Shown: positions 45,001 through 53,851 of the stretch, piece after piece
Position numbering within the stretch: position 1 is the first letter of the stretch
How the letters are laid out: every line of letters starts with the position of its first letter
DNA from: Folioceros fuciformis
Lineage: Eukaryota; Anthocerotophyta; Anthocerotopsida; Anthocerotales
Length of the DNA: 64,000 nucleotides
Assembly: GCA_049999805.1 (NCBI GenBank)
Contig: JBNGIO010006141.1
Span: forward strand, 151,057 to 215,056
Direction: 5' to 3'
Translations under genes and position numbers: made by a program
Notes under the pieces: generated by a model
The model's input: the letters and a program-made list of their open reading frames with translations, nothing else
Databases searched by the model: none
Told to the model about the DNA's origin: nothing

Positions 45001-46798
45001 TTTTTCCTGAGGTCTTTCTTGAGCTCTCTTTTTGTAATCAGATGTACTGATACGCTCTCAAGCCTCTGGCTACAGCTAGCACAAACTCACTTTGTGCTTT
45101 CTGGATATCTCGATAGTGCGTGACTTAACATCCATTTGTACTTCATTAGATCTCAACCACTCCAGACCTAGGATGATATCATGGTCATCCATCTCGATTA
45201 CTGTAAAACTCACACTTCCTTGCCATGCATCAACTTGCAGCTTTACTCCATGCAATTCACCCAGAAATTGCAGAGTTTCTTTAGCTTGCTTGATTCTATA
45301 TGGCGTGGAAGTTTCAGTCCAATCAAGGCCAAGCTCTCTTGCCTTACGTGGAGTCACAAAATTATGGGTGGCTGCAAAATATAACAATAGCTCAACATCC
45401 AAGTCATTGATCTTGCCACATATATACATCAAGTCTCCACCCTCCCTGGAAATAGTGTCATCCTTGACACTTGATGACTCACCACATGTCCTCACAACAT
45501 GTGGCCCTTGGCGTCACCTAGACTCGTCAGGGAGCTCTTGGATCCTGGCTCTAGGAGCAGGTGGATTTGCGGCAACTAAATTCAAGTTGGGAGCTCCTGC
45601 ATGTGGACAGTTTCTAGCAAAATGTCCTTGCTCTCCACAACTATAACATACACCAGAGGTAGGTGCTACACATCGTCTTCCACGACTCTTGTTATCACCT
45701 CTACCTCGGCTTCTAGCAGTAGTCTCAGCAGTTGCACTATTCCCAGTGGTGGTGGCTCGTCCTCTGCCTCTAGATCTACCCTAAGATCTAGGATATCTCC
45801 CCTTGGAGATTGGAGCCTCTTGGACAAACATGTCCGGTATGGCATCTGCTGTTGCCATAGCCTCTAGCAACGTTTGAGGATTAGTCAATGCAATCCTGTT
45901 TTGAGCCCATCTCTTAAGGCCAGTAGTAAACTTGTGGAGTTTGTCCTGCTCATGCATCTTAGGACATTGCAAGCCAATAGAGCTGAATTCACTCACATAC
46001 TCCCGCAAAGTTCCAATATGCTTGACATTGTCGAGCATCCTTCGCGCCAAACTTGCAGCATTAGCTGGTTGGAAACGGAGTTGCAGCGCTTCCTTGAAGT
46101 CTGCCCATGTGAAGATTGTTGCTCTACGATTGCCTTGCCTTGCGTTCTCTACGTAAGTCCTCCACCAAGTAAGAGCATACTCGTCTAAGAAATTCGAGAC
46201 GTGCTTCAAGTACTCGTCTTGCGGCACTCCGCATGATTCCAAGTACGCTTCCAAAGAGAAATTATGAGAATAGGGTGTTAATACATTAGGTTTCGTTTGG
46301 TGAATGCGTTCATAGCTACTATAAGTCTAGGTGCCCGTTCATTTGGGTTACGTCCTTTATGAANNNNNNNNNNTAATTGTTTTATAGCAATTGGTCTACA
46401 CCAATTTCCATATTTTCTCAAGAAAAACCAAGAACTGATTTTCTCTACGTCACGCTCGCCTTTGTAACTCTTAGGCGCTGGAACACTCAATCTCAACTTC
46501 TTGTTGTTCTTAGGAGCACTGATCTCAGGCTCGGGCTCCACTTCTTCTTCTTCTGGCTGTTCATCAACGAGCCTACGTTTGCCTTTGATCTCTTGATCAA
46601 GGGCATAAGTCTCCTCATGATTTTTTGGAGCTTGTCCTCTATGGTGGTACCGGTCCTTTGCTCCGAAGTTCCTTTCTCTGTCGTTCTCACGACTTGAGGA
46701 TCCGCCTGTATCTCTTCCACAACGGCTTCGGTAAGCGGGGCCTTATCCTTCCTGCGGCGTACCCTCTCTGCTCTGCCTAGCTCAGCAGGATCTGCCAT
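42088..46798 (-). pseudogene. Gag-pol polyprotein of Ty3/gypsy element, broken
   Basis: Most domains lie in one frame. Gag core (ALTWWRTYVENARQGNRRA, 46254-45781). Zinc knuckle CYSCGEQGHFARNC (about 45605-45650). Protease region 45495-45076, where the usual DSGATHNF is YFAATHNF. Reverse transcriptase with [12 protein letters not shown], and RNase H with [12 protein letters not shown] (44883-43567). Integrase zinc finger (HDVPSTGHRGGDSTYEKL, CAVCQQDK) and catalytic core (43557-42088). A C-terminal region ending LPQYVVKLRG ... TPVWVTLEAI resembles a chromodomain, as in chromoviruses. In-frame stops end the segments at 45781, 45076, 43567 and 43033. The N-terminal gag (from the ATG at 46798, MADPAELGRAERVRRRKDKA) is further broken by frame changes and by Ns at 46364-46373. 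Confidence 0.9.
46364..46373. other. Assembly gap (10 N)
   Basis: Ten ambiguous bases inside the gag region of the retrotransposon. The true length of missing sequence is unknown. Confidence 0.99.
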
Positions 46799-46840
46799 CG
46801 TTAACTTGCGTACTAGTCAAGGATGCTTCAACCTATGCCT

Positions 46841-47580
46841 TGGTGGAGTAACACCCCTTTCAATGGGGTGGGGCAGAAGCACGCAGTTAGAAGCCAAAGC
46901 AAGGGTCAGTTTTAAACACCGGACACAGCACTAGGTCTCCAAGTAGCCCGCCCTCCTCTTGTAGGAGGACTCGCAGCCAGCACCCTTACTGTTGCTCTTC
47001 ACCCTTGCTGCTGCTCTTTATTCAAATCACGAGTCAACAAGAACATATAGAGTTGGAGGGCTAGAGAGAACTCCCCATCTTTGCCTAAGCTAGGAGTTTA
47101 GCTCTCTCTTCTCTTGACCTCCTCCCGCAGCTCCTTCACAGCGCCTTTCATGTGCTCTCACAGCCCAAGCAACACATACTCTCAAGGCGTAGCCCAAGCA
47201 CCTCGTGCTCTCAAGGCTTTGAGGACATACCCATCTCAACTCAACTGAACTTGCCTTAGCCTTTGGCTAGATCCCCTTTTATACACAAACTCAAGACACT
47301 AACTGAGCAACTACTTACTTAAGCATTTACTTTAACTTTAAGCTATTATTCACTAACACACATTTTTTTTCTAGGGCTGCATGCTTCTCATCCTTTGCAC
47401 TAACTTAGCAACTACTTACTTAAGCATTTACTTCAATTTTAAGCTATTATACACTAACACACACTTTTTTTCTAGGGCTGCATGCTTCTCATCCTTTGCA
47501 TGGAGTGGCACTCAATCCTTACTTGCGCATGAAGCGTACTTCATGAAGCCTACTTGCTTAGCACTCAAACCAGCGTTGTT
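46841..47580 (-). repeat. 5' LTR of Ty3/gypsy element
   Basis: Counterpart of 41348-42054. It contains its own ~95-bp tandem duplication (GCAACTACTTACTTAAGCAT through CTAGGGCTGCATGCTTCTCA, at about 47308-47495). Only about 40 bp separate the LTR from the gag start; a primer-binding site could not be assigned. Confidence 0.88.
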
Positions 47581-47599
47581 TTTGTGGACACTCTCTCAC

Positions 47600-47848
47600 T
47601 CTTACTATTTTAATGGTTTCAGCCGCGAACGGGCTGGATGCTGGTGGCCTAGGAAAGCCCAAACACGGCCCAGTAACCTCTCTTACTATTTTAATGGTTT
47701 CAGCCCCGAACGGGCTGGATGCTGGTGGCCTAGGAAAGCTCAAACACCGCCCAGTAACCTCTCTTACTATTTTAATGGTTTCAGCCCCGAACGGGCTGGA
47801 TGCTGGTGGCCTAGGGCAGAAAGCCCAAACACCGCCCAGTAACCTCTG
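47600..47848. repeat. 81-bp tandem repeat, three copies
   Basis: CTTACTATTTTAATGGTTTC starts at 47601, 47682 and 47763, each followed by GAACGGGCTGGATGCTGGTG and GCCCAGTAACCTCT. The array abuts the outer end of the retrotransposon LTR. No coding role seen. Confidence 0.92.
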
Positions 47849-47910
47849 TAGCCTGACTGTAAAGAAAAGACCAGAGAGAGCCAATGTGTCCCCTTTGTCA
47901 TGCCATAGCA

Positions 47911-48240
47911 GGACGCGGTAGTGGACCCGGGCCTGGCCCGAATCCGAGGGCGGTTGCATACCGGCGCCAAGTCCAAAAGAAGCGCGACTGGGGATCGGAG
48001 ATTCGGGCCGTGGCTGGGGTCGGGAAACGGGACTGAAGGAACCAGAGCCACAAGCAGAGGCACAACCACAGGCCAGAGCAGAGTCAAGAGATGGTCAGGG
48101 CCGGGCCAGCCCACCCCACAACAACACAACGAAATGCGAACCACCATTCCACCGTCTCGCTTTTTGCTACCTTATTAACCACCAGCAGCTGTAGCAGCAA
48201 CAGCAGCGGCATAAGCAACAGGAAGCATCTGGCATCATCT
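47911..48240 (+). repeat. Dispersed direct repeat, copy A
   Basis: About 330 bp sharing GGACGCGGTA, CTGGCCCGAATCCGAG, AAAGAAGCGCGA, GGAGATTCGGGCC, GGAAACGGGACTGAAGG and AACCACCAGCAGC in the same order as 52617-52990. The copies sit on either side of the PPR gene 48651-52151. From 48241 to 48650 no further feature is seen. Confidence 0.85.
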
Positions 48241-48650
48241 GGAACATCTTAAGCAGACAGAACAGGCGCCAGGAGGTGCTTTGTCTTGACCGCCGTAATC
48301 GAATGACCTCGAATGTTCCCCAACCACCACCTTGGTGCTGTAGTGTACATGGACTTATCCTACCATCTGTGCGATTTTTTTTCTCAAGTGCTTCGGTGTC
48401 CTGTTCATATTGTGGCGTTCCAAATAGACCAGCAAATTGTTCTTTTCACGACGACTGTGTCCCTAGGGTTTGCTCTTGACGGCATATCCGATAGCCACCT
48501 GTTCCCTGTGCCCGCACTAATGTTGCACCTCTCTATCATCACTTGTGTCCGGACGCCTTTGAAGAGAGTCCATTTGAATGTGTAGCATGAATTTCTGATA
48601 ACCTTCTCTGTTTGCAAGTAAACAAAGAAGATCGCCAGCAGGCTTCACAC

Positions 48651-51600
48651 TTATCTCGGGTACTGCTTCTCATCCCCGACCAAAAAACTATGCACCTCTT
48701 TGTCTGTCCACCAGCACTGACCTGGCTGCTTCCATGCCCTGATTCGTTTCCGCAGCGTTTGCATCTTCTCTGCCTGCTCCCACATCTGGGCACCAGTGTA
48801 TATGTTTGACATCAACACATAAGCTGCGGCATCTTTCTTGTCCAACTTCACAGCTTCATTGAACGCCTGGTTCCCCACTTCCACGTCACCCCACTTTCCA
48901 CACGCACCCAACAGGGTGTGCCAGATTGTAGCATTGGGGGACACGGGCATCGTCCTTACCAAACCTAGAGCCTCATCCAAGTGCCCGGCACGACCCAGGA
49001 GATCCACCATGCATGCGTAGTGCTTCTCGCTGGGTGTGATGCCATACTGTTTGCTCATAGCTAAAAACAACTCCCGCCCCTTGTTCACGAGACCTGCATG
49101 GCTGCACACTGTTAGAACACTGAGGAACGTGATGCTGTCTGGCCGCAAGCCGTCTTCTCTCATTCTCTGAACCAGGTCAAGGACCACTGCACTGTCACCT
49201 TGACAGGCGTAGCTTGCAATTAACGCATTCCAGGGGACTATGCCCCTTTCGGGCAAGCCATTAAACACACGCTGAGCATCCAAAGTGCTCCCGCACTTTC
49301 CATACATGTTGATCAAACTGCCAGCTACACACGAATCAGACTCGAGGCCTTGTTCTACGAGCTGCGCATGCAGCTGCCTACCCAGATGTAGAGCTGCCAC
49401 ATTTGCGCATGCTTGTAGGAGACACACGAACGTCACGGAATCTGCTCCAGCCCTGCCCTCTCCTTGCATAGCACTGTAGAGACGTAGGGCTTCCAGCCCC
49501 ATTCCCTGCTGCGAATACCCTGCTATCATGGCATTCCATGTCACCACATTTTTTTCACCAAGTCCGTCGAACACCATCTGCGCGTCATTCAGGCTGCCGC
49601 ATTTTGCATACATGTTCACCAAACTGTTGGCTACGAACACATCAGCTTCATGTCCTCGCTCCTTGATTTGCGCATGAAGCTGCTTCCCCTTCTCTAATGC
49701 TGACATGCCCACACTGGCACACGCCTGAAGGAGGCAGACGAATGTCAAGGAATCGGGTACAGCTATGCCTTCTTGTTGCATGCCACTGTAGAGGCGAAGG
49801 GCTTCCAGCCCCATACCCTGCTGGGAGTACCCTGCTATCATAGCAGTCCATGTCACCACATCTTTCTGAACCAGTCCGTCAAACACTCTCTCAGCCTCAT
49901 CCAAGCTGCCACACTTTGCATACATGTTCACCAAACTGCTGGCTACAAACACGTCGCCTTCGTGTCCTCGTTCCCTGATTTCCGCGTGAATATGCATCCC
50001 CTGCTCCAGCGCCGCGGTGCCCATGCCGGCGCATGCCTGAAGGAGGCAGACAAATGTCACAGAATCAGGAACTTCAGTGCCACCTTCTTGCATAACAGTG
50101 TACAGATGAAGGGCTTCGTGCCCCATTCCCTGCTGGGAGTATCCTGCTATCATGGCATTCCATGCCACCACATGCTTCTCCCCAAGTCCGTCCAACACCC
50201 TCTGTGCAGCTTCCAAACTGCCACACTTTGCATAAGCGTTTATCAAACTGCTGGCTACACACACATCAGCTTCAAGTCCTTGTTCTATTATCTCAGTGTG
50301 CAGCTCCTTTGCCTGCTCCAAAGCCGAGGTGCCCAAACTTGCACATGCCTGCAAGAGGCACACAAATGTCACAGAATTGGGTACAGCAACTCCTTCATCA
50401 CGCATAGCCCTGTAGAGACGAAGGGATTCCGAACCCACACCCTGCTGAGTATACCCTGCAATCAGGGCAGTCCACGACACCACATCCTTGTCACCAATCC
50501 CTTCAAAAACTCTCAGTGCATCTTCCAAGCTGCCACACTTTGCATACATATTCACTAAGCTGTTGGCCACAGGCACATCAGCCTCACGTCCTTGTCTCTT
50601 GATTCGTGCATGAAGCTGCTTCCCATTCTCCAACGCTGCGGCGCCCACACTTGCACACGCCTGCAGGAGGCACATGAATGTCACGGAATCCGGTACAGCG
50701 ATGCTCTCTTCCTGCATAGCACTGTAGAGGTGAAGCGCCTTCTGCCCCATACCCTGCTGGGAATACGCTGCTATCATGGTAGTCCATGTCACTACATTCT
50801 TGTGACCGAGACCATCAAACACTCTCTGGGCCTCGTCCGAGCTGCCACATTTTGCATACATGTTCACCAAACTGTTGGCTACAAACACATCAGCTTCATA
50901 TCCTCGTTCCTTGATTTGTGCATGAAGCTCCTTGCCCTTCTCCAAAGCTGGGGCACCCGCGCTTGCACATGCCTGCAGGAGGATGACGAATGTCACAGAA
51001 TTGGGCACAGCGCTGCCTTCCTGTTGCATGGCGCCGTAAAGACACAGGGCTTCCTGCCCCTTTCCCTGCTGGGCATACCCTGCGATCATGGCATTCCACG
51101 TGACAACATCTTTCCGACCGAGTCCAGCAAACACGCCTTGAGCATCCTCCAAGCAGCCACACTTTGCGTACATGTCCACCAAGGAATTGCAGACAAACAA
51201 ATCAGGCTCCACACCACCGGCCAAGACATCAGCATGCACCTGTTGCCCAGACATCCAGTCCGATCCCCTGGCACACGCCTGAAGGGCTGCCACGAACACA
51301 TGGCCATCCGGCTTCACACCAGACGTGCGCATCCGATGATAGAGCTGTATGGCCCGCTTGTCGTGCCCATGTTTCACATGGGCAGAAATTATGGAAGACC
51401 ACATGAAGGCATCTGGCTGCGACACAGCCTCAAACACGTCCATGGCATCCTGCAATCTGCCATGGGAAGCGTACATCCGCAGGAGGTGGTTGCCCAGGAA
51501 CGTGTCGGACCGATACCCCATGTTCAGCGTCAACCCATGGACGCGCCTTCCCAGAACGAGGTCCTTCTTCACAACACACGCCTTGAGCACAGCAAAAACG

Positions 51601-52151
51601 AGAGACCTGGAAACGAGCGATTGGTCTGCCTGCACCAGACGTTCCAAAGCCTCGACAGCCTGGACGAGGCGGCCTTCGTGGCAGAGCTCGCTCACGGTTT
51701 CAGCCGTAATGCTCCCACCGTCTCCGGCAGGCCTGCGAGAATGAGGAGCGTAGGGTGAGTCCGTGCGGGGGGTGATCAAACGACTCATGCTCATGCCCAT
51801 GTGCGTGTGCGTGTGCGTGTGCGTAGCCATATGCAAAGCAGCCAGCTGCTCATCCACCCAGGCGGTCTTGTGCAAGCTGTTTACCCAGAGGACCTGTCGG
51901 GAGTGCCTGTGCTGGAAGTCGGGCCGACGGCGGCCATTGTTGTGCTGCCACCAGAGCGTTGGATCCTGAAAGAATTGTCTCCACAAATCCTCCTGCCGAC
52001 CACGCCTGTCGCTGGAGGGCGGTACGGTAGCCACCCATCCCATTGCGCGGGCTGGAATTGTGGCCCAGCTGCTGCAACCAGACGATGCAATCCTTGACGC
52101 TTGTGCTGCCGAGTGAGGCAACGAGTTCCCTGGCCCTGTGGACGAGTCCAT
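48651..52151 (-). CDS. PPR-E+ protein with N-terminal OSB-type PDF motif
   Basis: Intronless, 1166 residues, ATG at 52151. Residues about 55-103 (DLWRQFFQDPTLWW, RRPDFQHRHSRQVLWVNSL, WVDEQL) match the PDF motif of organellar single-stranded-DNA-binding (OSB) proteins. A His/Thr-rich stretch from a GTGCGT microsatellite follows. Then eight P-L-S triplets and a terminal unit; five of the middle triplets are very alike (LLQACASVG..ALEKGKQLHA, NSLVNMYAKCGS). The C terminus has E and E+ motifs (WHTLLGACGKWGDVEVGNQA, KEVHSFLVGDE) and stops at KQYPR, so it lacks a DYW deaminase. PPR-E+ proteins specify RNA sites and may recruit a DYW partner in trans. The PDF motif suggests extra nucleic-acid binding. 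Direct repeats flank the gene. Confidence 0.92.
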   Translation of the reverse strand: MDSSTGPGNSLPHSAAQASRIASSGCSSWATIPARAMGWVATVPPSSDRRGRQEDLWRQFFQDPTLWWQHNNGRRRPDFQHRHSRQVLWVNSLHKTAWVDEQLAALHMATHTHTHTHMGMSMSRLITPRTDSPYAPHSRRPAGDGGSITAETVSELCHEGRLVQAVEALERLVQADQSLVSRSLVFAVLKACVVKKDLVLGRRVHGLTLNMGYRSDTFLGNHLLRMYASHGRLQDAMDVFEAVSQPDAFMWSSIISAHVKHGHDKRAIQLYHRMRTSGVKPDGHVFVAALQACARGSDWMSGQQVHADVLAGGVEPDLFVCNSLVDMYAKCGCLEDAQGVFAGLGRKDVVTWNAMIAGYAQQGKGQEALCLYGAMQQEGSAVPNSVTFVILLQACASAGAPALEKGKELHAQIKERGYEADVFVANSLVNMYAKCGSSDEAQRVFDGLGHKNVVTWTTMIAAYSQQGMGQKALHLYSAMQEESIAVPDSVTFMCLLQACASVGAAALENGKQLHARIKRQGREADVPVANSLVNMYAKCGSLEDALRVFEGIGDKDVVSWTALIAGYTQQGVGSESLRLYRAMRDEGVAVPNSVTFVCLLQACASLGTSALEQAKELHTEIIEQGLEADVCVASSLINAYAKCGSLEAAQRVLDGLGEKHVVAWNAMIAGYSQQGMGHEALHLYTVMQEGGTEVPDSVTFVCLLQACAGMGTAALEQGMHIHAEIRERGHEGDVFVASSLVNMYAKCGSLDEAERVFDGLVQKDVVTWTAMIAGYSQQGMGLEALRLYSGMQQEGIAVPDSLTFVCLLQACASVGMSALEKGKQLHAQIKERGHEADVFVANSLVNMYAKCGSLNDAQMVFDGLGEKNVVTWNAMIAGYSQQGMGLEALRLYSAMQGEGRAGADSVTFVCLLQACANVAALHLGRQLHAQLVEQGLESDSCVAGSLINMYGKCGSTLDAQRVFNGLPERGIVPWNALIASYACQGDSAVVLDLVQRMREDGLRPDSITFLSVLTVCSHAGLVNKGRELFLAMSKQYGITPSEKHYACMVDLLGRAGHLDEALGLVRTMPVSPNATIWHTLLGACGKWGDVEVGNQAFNEAVKLDKKDAAAYVLMSNIYTGAQMWEQAEKMQTLRKRIRAWKQPGQCWWTDKEVHSFLVGDEKQYPR
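51843..51989 (-). other. PDF-motif coding segment in PPR gene
   Basis: Codons 55-103 of the 1166-residue PPR protein. Key residues shared with OSB PDF motifs: LW, FF, DP, WW, PDF, and LW followed by WV and L. The first half is nearly the same as the OSB-like gene at the right edge of the window (LWHQFFLDPTMWWDN). Confidence 0.8.
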
Positions 52152-52616
52152 GGCTCACGGCGGCACAAGGTGAGGGCCCCTCATCCATGGATGCATGTCA
52201 TCCATACCACACTGTGACTAGTGCGCCATGTACGGAGCGTGCTGGTTTTGTGCTCTGGTACACGGCTGTCAATCACTGCCTTGGATGCTGCTGGGTGCCT
52301 TAGAATGGCATGACACGGCGGGGGAACAACCATTACGTTAAGAGGAAAGAAACAACCATAAACATATCCAGTCCAATCCAATCTACTCCACAGACACAGC
52401 CACACATCTACAGTCAGACCCCTGTAATTGGGAACAAATGGGAGTAGAAAAAATCGTCCCCTTTAGAGGCGTTCCCCTTGAGGCATTTTCATTTTTTTGA
52501 AAATAAATCGAAAGACGTAAAAAAATTCGAAAGATCTTTAAAGCTTTAAAAAATCCAAAATGCTACCTCATACTACATGCCGTGTGCCTGTTTGCTCCTG
52601 TTTAGTGGAGGAGGAC

Positions 52617-52990
52617 AGGACGCGGTACCTAGTGGCCCTGGCCCGAATCCGAGCGCAAGTTGACCGGGTCCATATCTGCGTCAAGTCAAAAAGAAGCGCG
52701 AGGGGGGATTGGAGATTCGGGCCATGGCTGGCCGGGGTCGGGGTCAGGAAACGGGACTGAAGGTACCGAAGCCACGAGCACAAGCACAAGCTAGAGCAGA
52801 GCCAAGAGCCAGAGCTCGGGCGAGGCGAGGTGAGGTGAGGCTGGCCGAGACGAAGAAGAGATGGGCAGGGCCGGGCCGGGCCAGCCCACCCCACGGCACA
52901 CGGAAATGCGTACCACCATTGCATCACCTCGGTTCTTGCTACCTTACTAACCACCAGCAGCGGCAGAAGCAGCAGGAGACATCATCTGCC
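52617..52990 (+). repeat. Dispersed direct repeat, copy B
   Basis: Homologous in order and orientation to 47911-48240 but with small insertions (for example GAGGCGAGGTGAGGTGAGGC). It lies upstream of the PPR start and upstream of SERK. Confidence 0.85.
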
Positions 52991-53109
52991 CCGGGCGCAG
53001 ACTCAACTGCGTCCGCTGCGCACGAGCGGGGGGACCCGGACCATGGTCATCCGATCAGCTTCCTTTCCACAAGAATGCGAGCTCCTCTAGGCTGTACGTC
53101 ACGCACAGG

Positions 53110-53255
53110 CCGGGGCAGGGCAGGCCAGGGTAGTGCAAGTGCAGGGCAGGGCAGTGCAAGGGCAAGTGCAGGGCAGGCCAGGGTAGTGCAAGTGCAGGGC
53201 AGGCCAGGGTAGTGCAAGTGCAGGGCAGGCCAGTGTAGTGCAAGTGCAGGGCCGA
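53110..53255 (+). repeat. GC-rich minisatellite
   Basis: About five copies of a unit like GTAGTGCAAGTGCAGGGCAG-GCCAGG, period roughly 20-36 bp with internal variation. No coding role seen. Confidence 0.85.
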
Positions 53256-53851
53256 GCCAGCAGGCTGCCTGCCTCACAGTCCTGGATCTGTAGGGATCAC
53301 ACGCGAGCAGGGAAAGGGAACCACCAGTAGGGACTCATGCCCCCGTGGATTCTCCTCCTGCTCCTTCTTCTTCGTCCATTGCGAATGCGAGCTAACCCTG
53401 AAGGTCGGATCTCTTGCTCTCTCTGCAGGACTGTGTTCTAATGTGTGTCTCTAAGATCTTGATCTCCTACGGCTGCGGCCGTTAGCCGTAGCCGGTGTCG
53501 CCGTCGTTGCGCTCAGGCGTTCCTTTCCCTGCTGCCGACCGCAATGCTTCTGTCTGTGCCGGCGAATCCTGCTTCGGATCGCTGTGCGCTGCCCTGCTGC
53601 GGAGTCGTGTCGCTTTTCATGTTTCACCTCCTTCTACACCCGCAGCATTGTCTACGGCCCAGGATTACTTCGCCTGCGCTCGGCTACTCTGTGAGCTGGC
53701 TCACTCCGAATTGCGTAGCTGCATTTCCAGTGGGGCGACCTGTAACCTACACGCTGCCGGCTCTCATTAGGCCCTATACTGCACGCCTGCTTCCATTCTC
53801 TGCTTTACTGTAGAATGGACCAATGCAATCCTGGTGTTGCAGCATAGATCT

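Larger units (their letters stand above)
41348..47580 (-). mobile_element. Ty3/gypsy LTR retrotransposon, degenerate
   Basis: About 6.2 kb, coding strand minus. Two LTRs in direct orientation bound it (41348-42054 and 46841-47580). Inside are gag, protease, reverse transcriptase, RNase H and integrase in the Ty3/gypsy order. A purine-rich tract (GTGGGGGAGGAAG on the minus strand, about 42055-42067) sits next to the 3' LTR as expected for the polypurine tract. Several in-frame stops, LTR divergence and an assembly gap of Ns show it is an old or inactive copy. A clear target-site duplication was not found. Confidence 0.9.
52152..53851. other. Intergenic between divergent PPR and SERK genes
   Basis: Holds the 5' flanks of both genes, the copy-B direct repeat and a minisatellite (separate entries). 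A short frame near 53544-53813 was considered as a SERK N terminus but does not join the downstream exons. No other gene recognised. Confidence 0.5.

Noticed and set aside
41338-47590. Target-site duplication of the LTR element
   Set aside because: Compared outer flanks (AAGCC side and TTTGTGG side) and found no matching 4-6 bp direct repeat, so none is claimed.
53544-53813. Frame starting MLLSVPANPASD as SERK N terminus
   Set aside because: No phase-consistent splice to the LRR-cap exon and no convincing signal peptide, unlike the frame at 53852.
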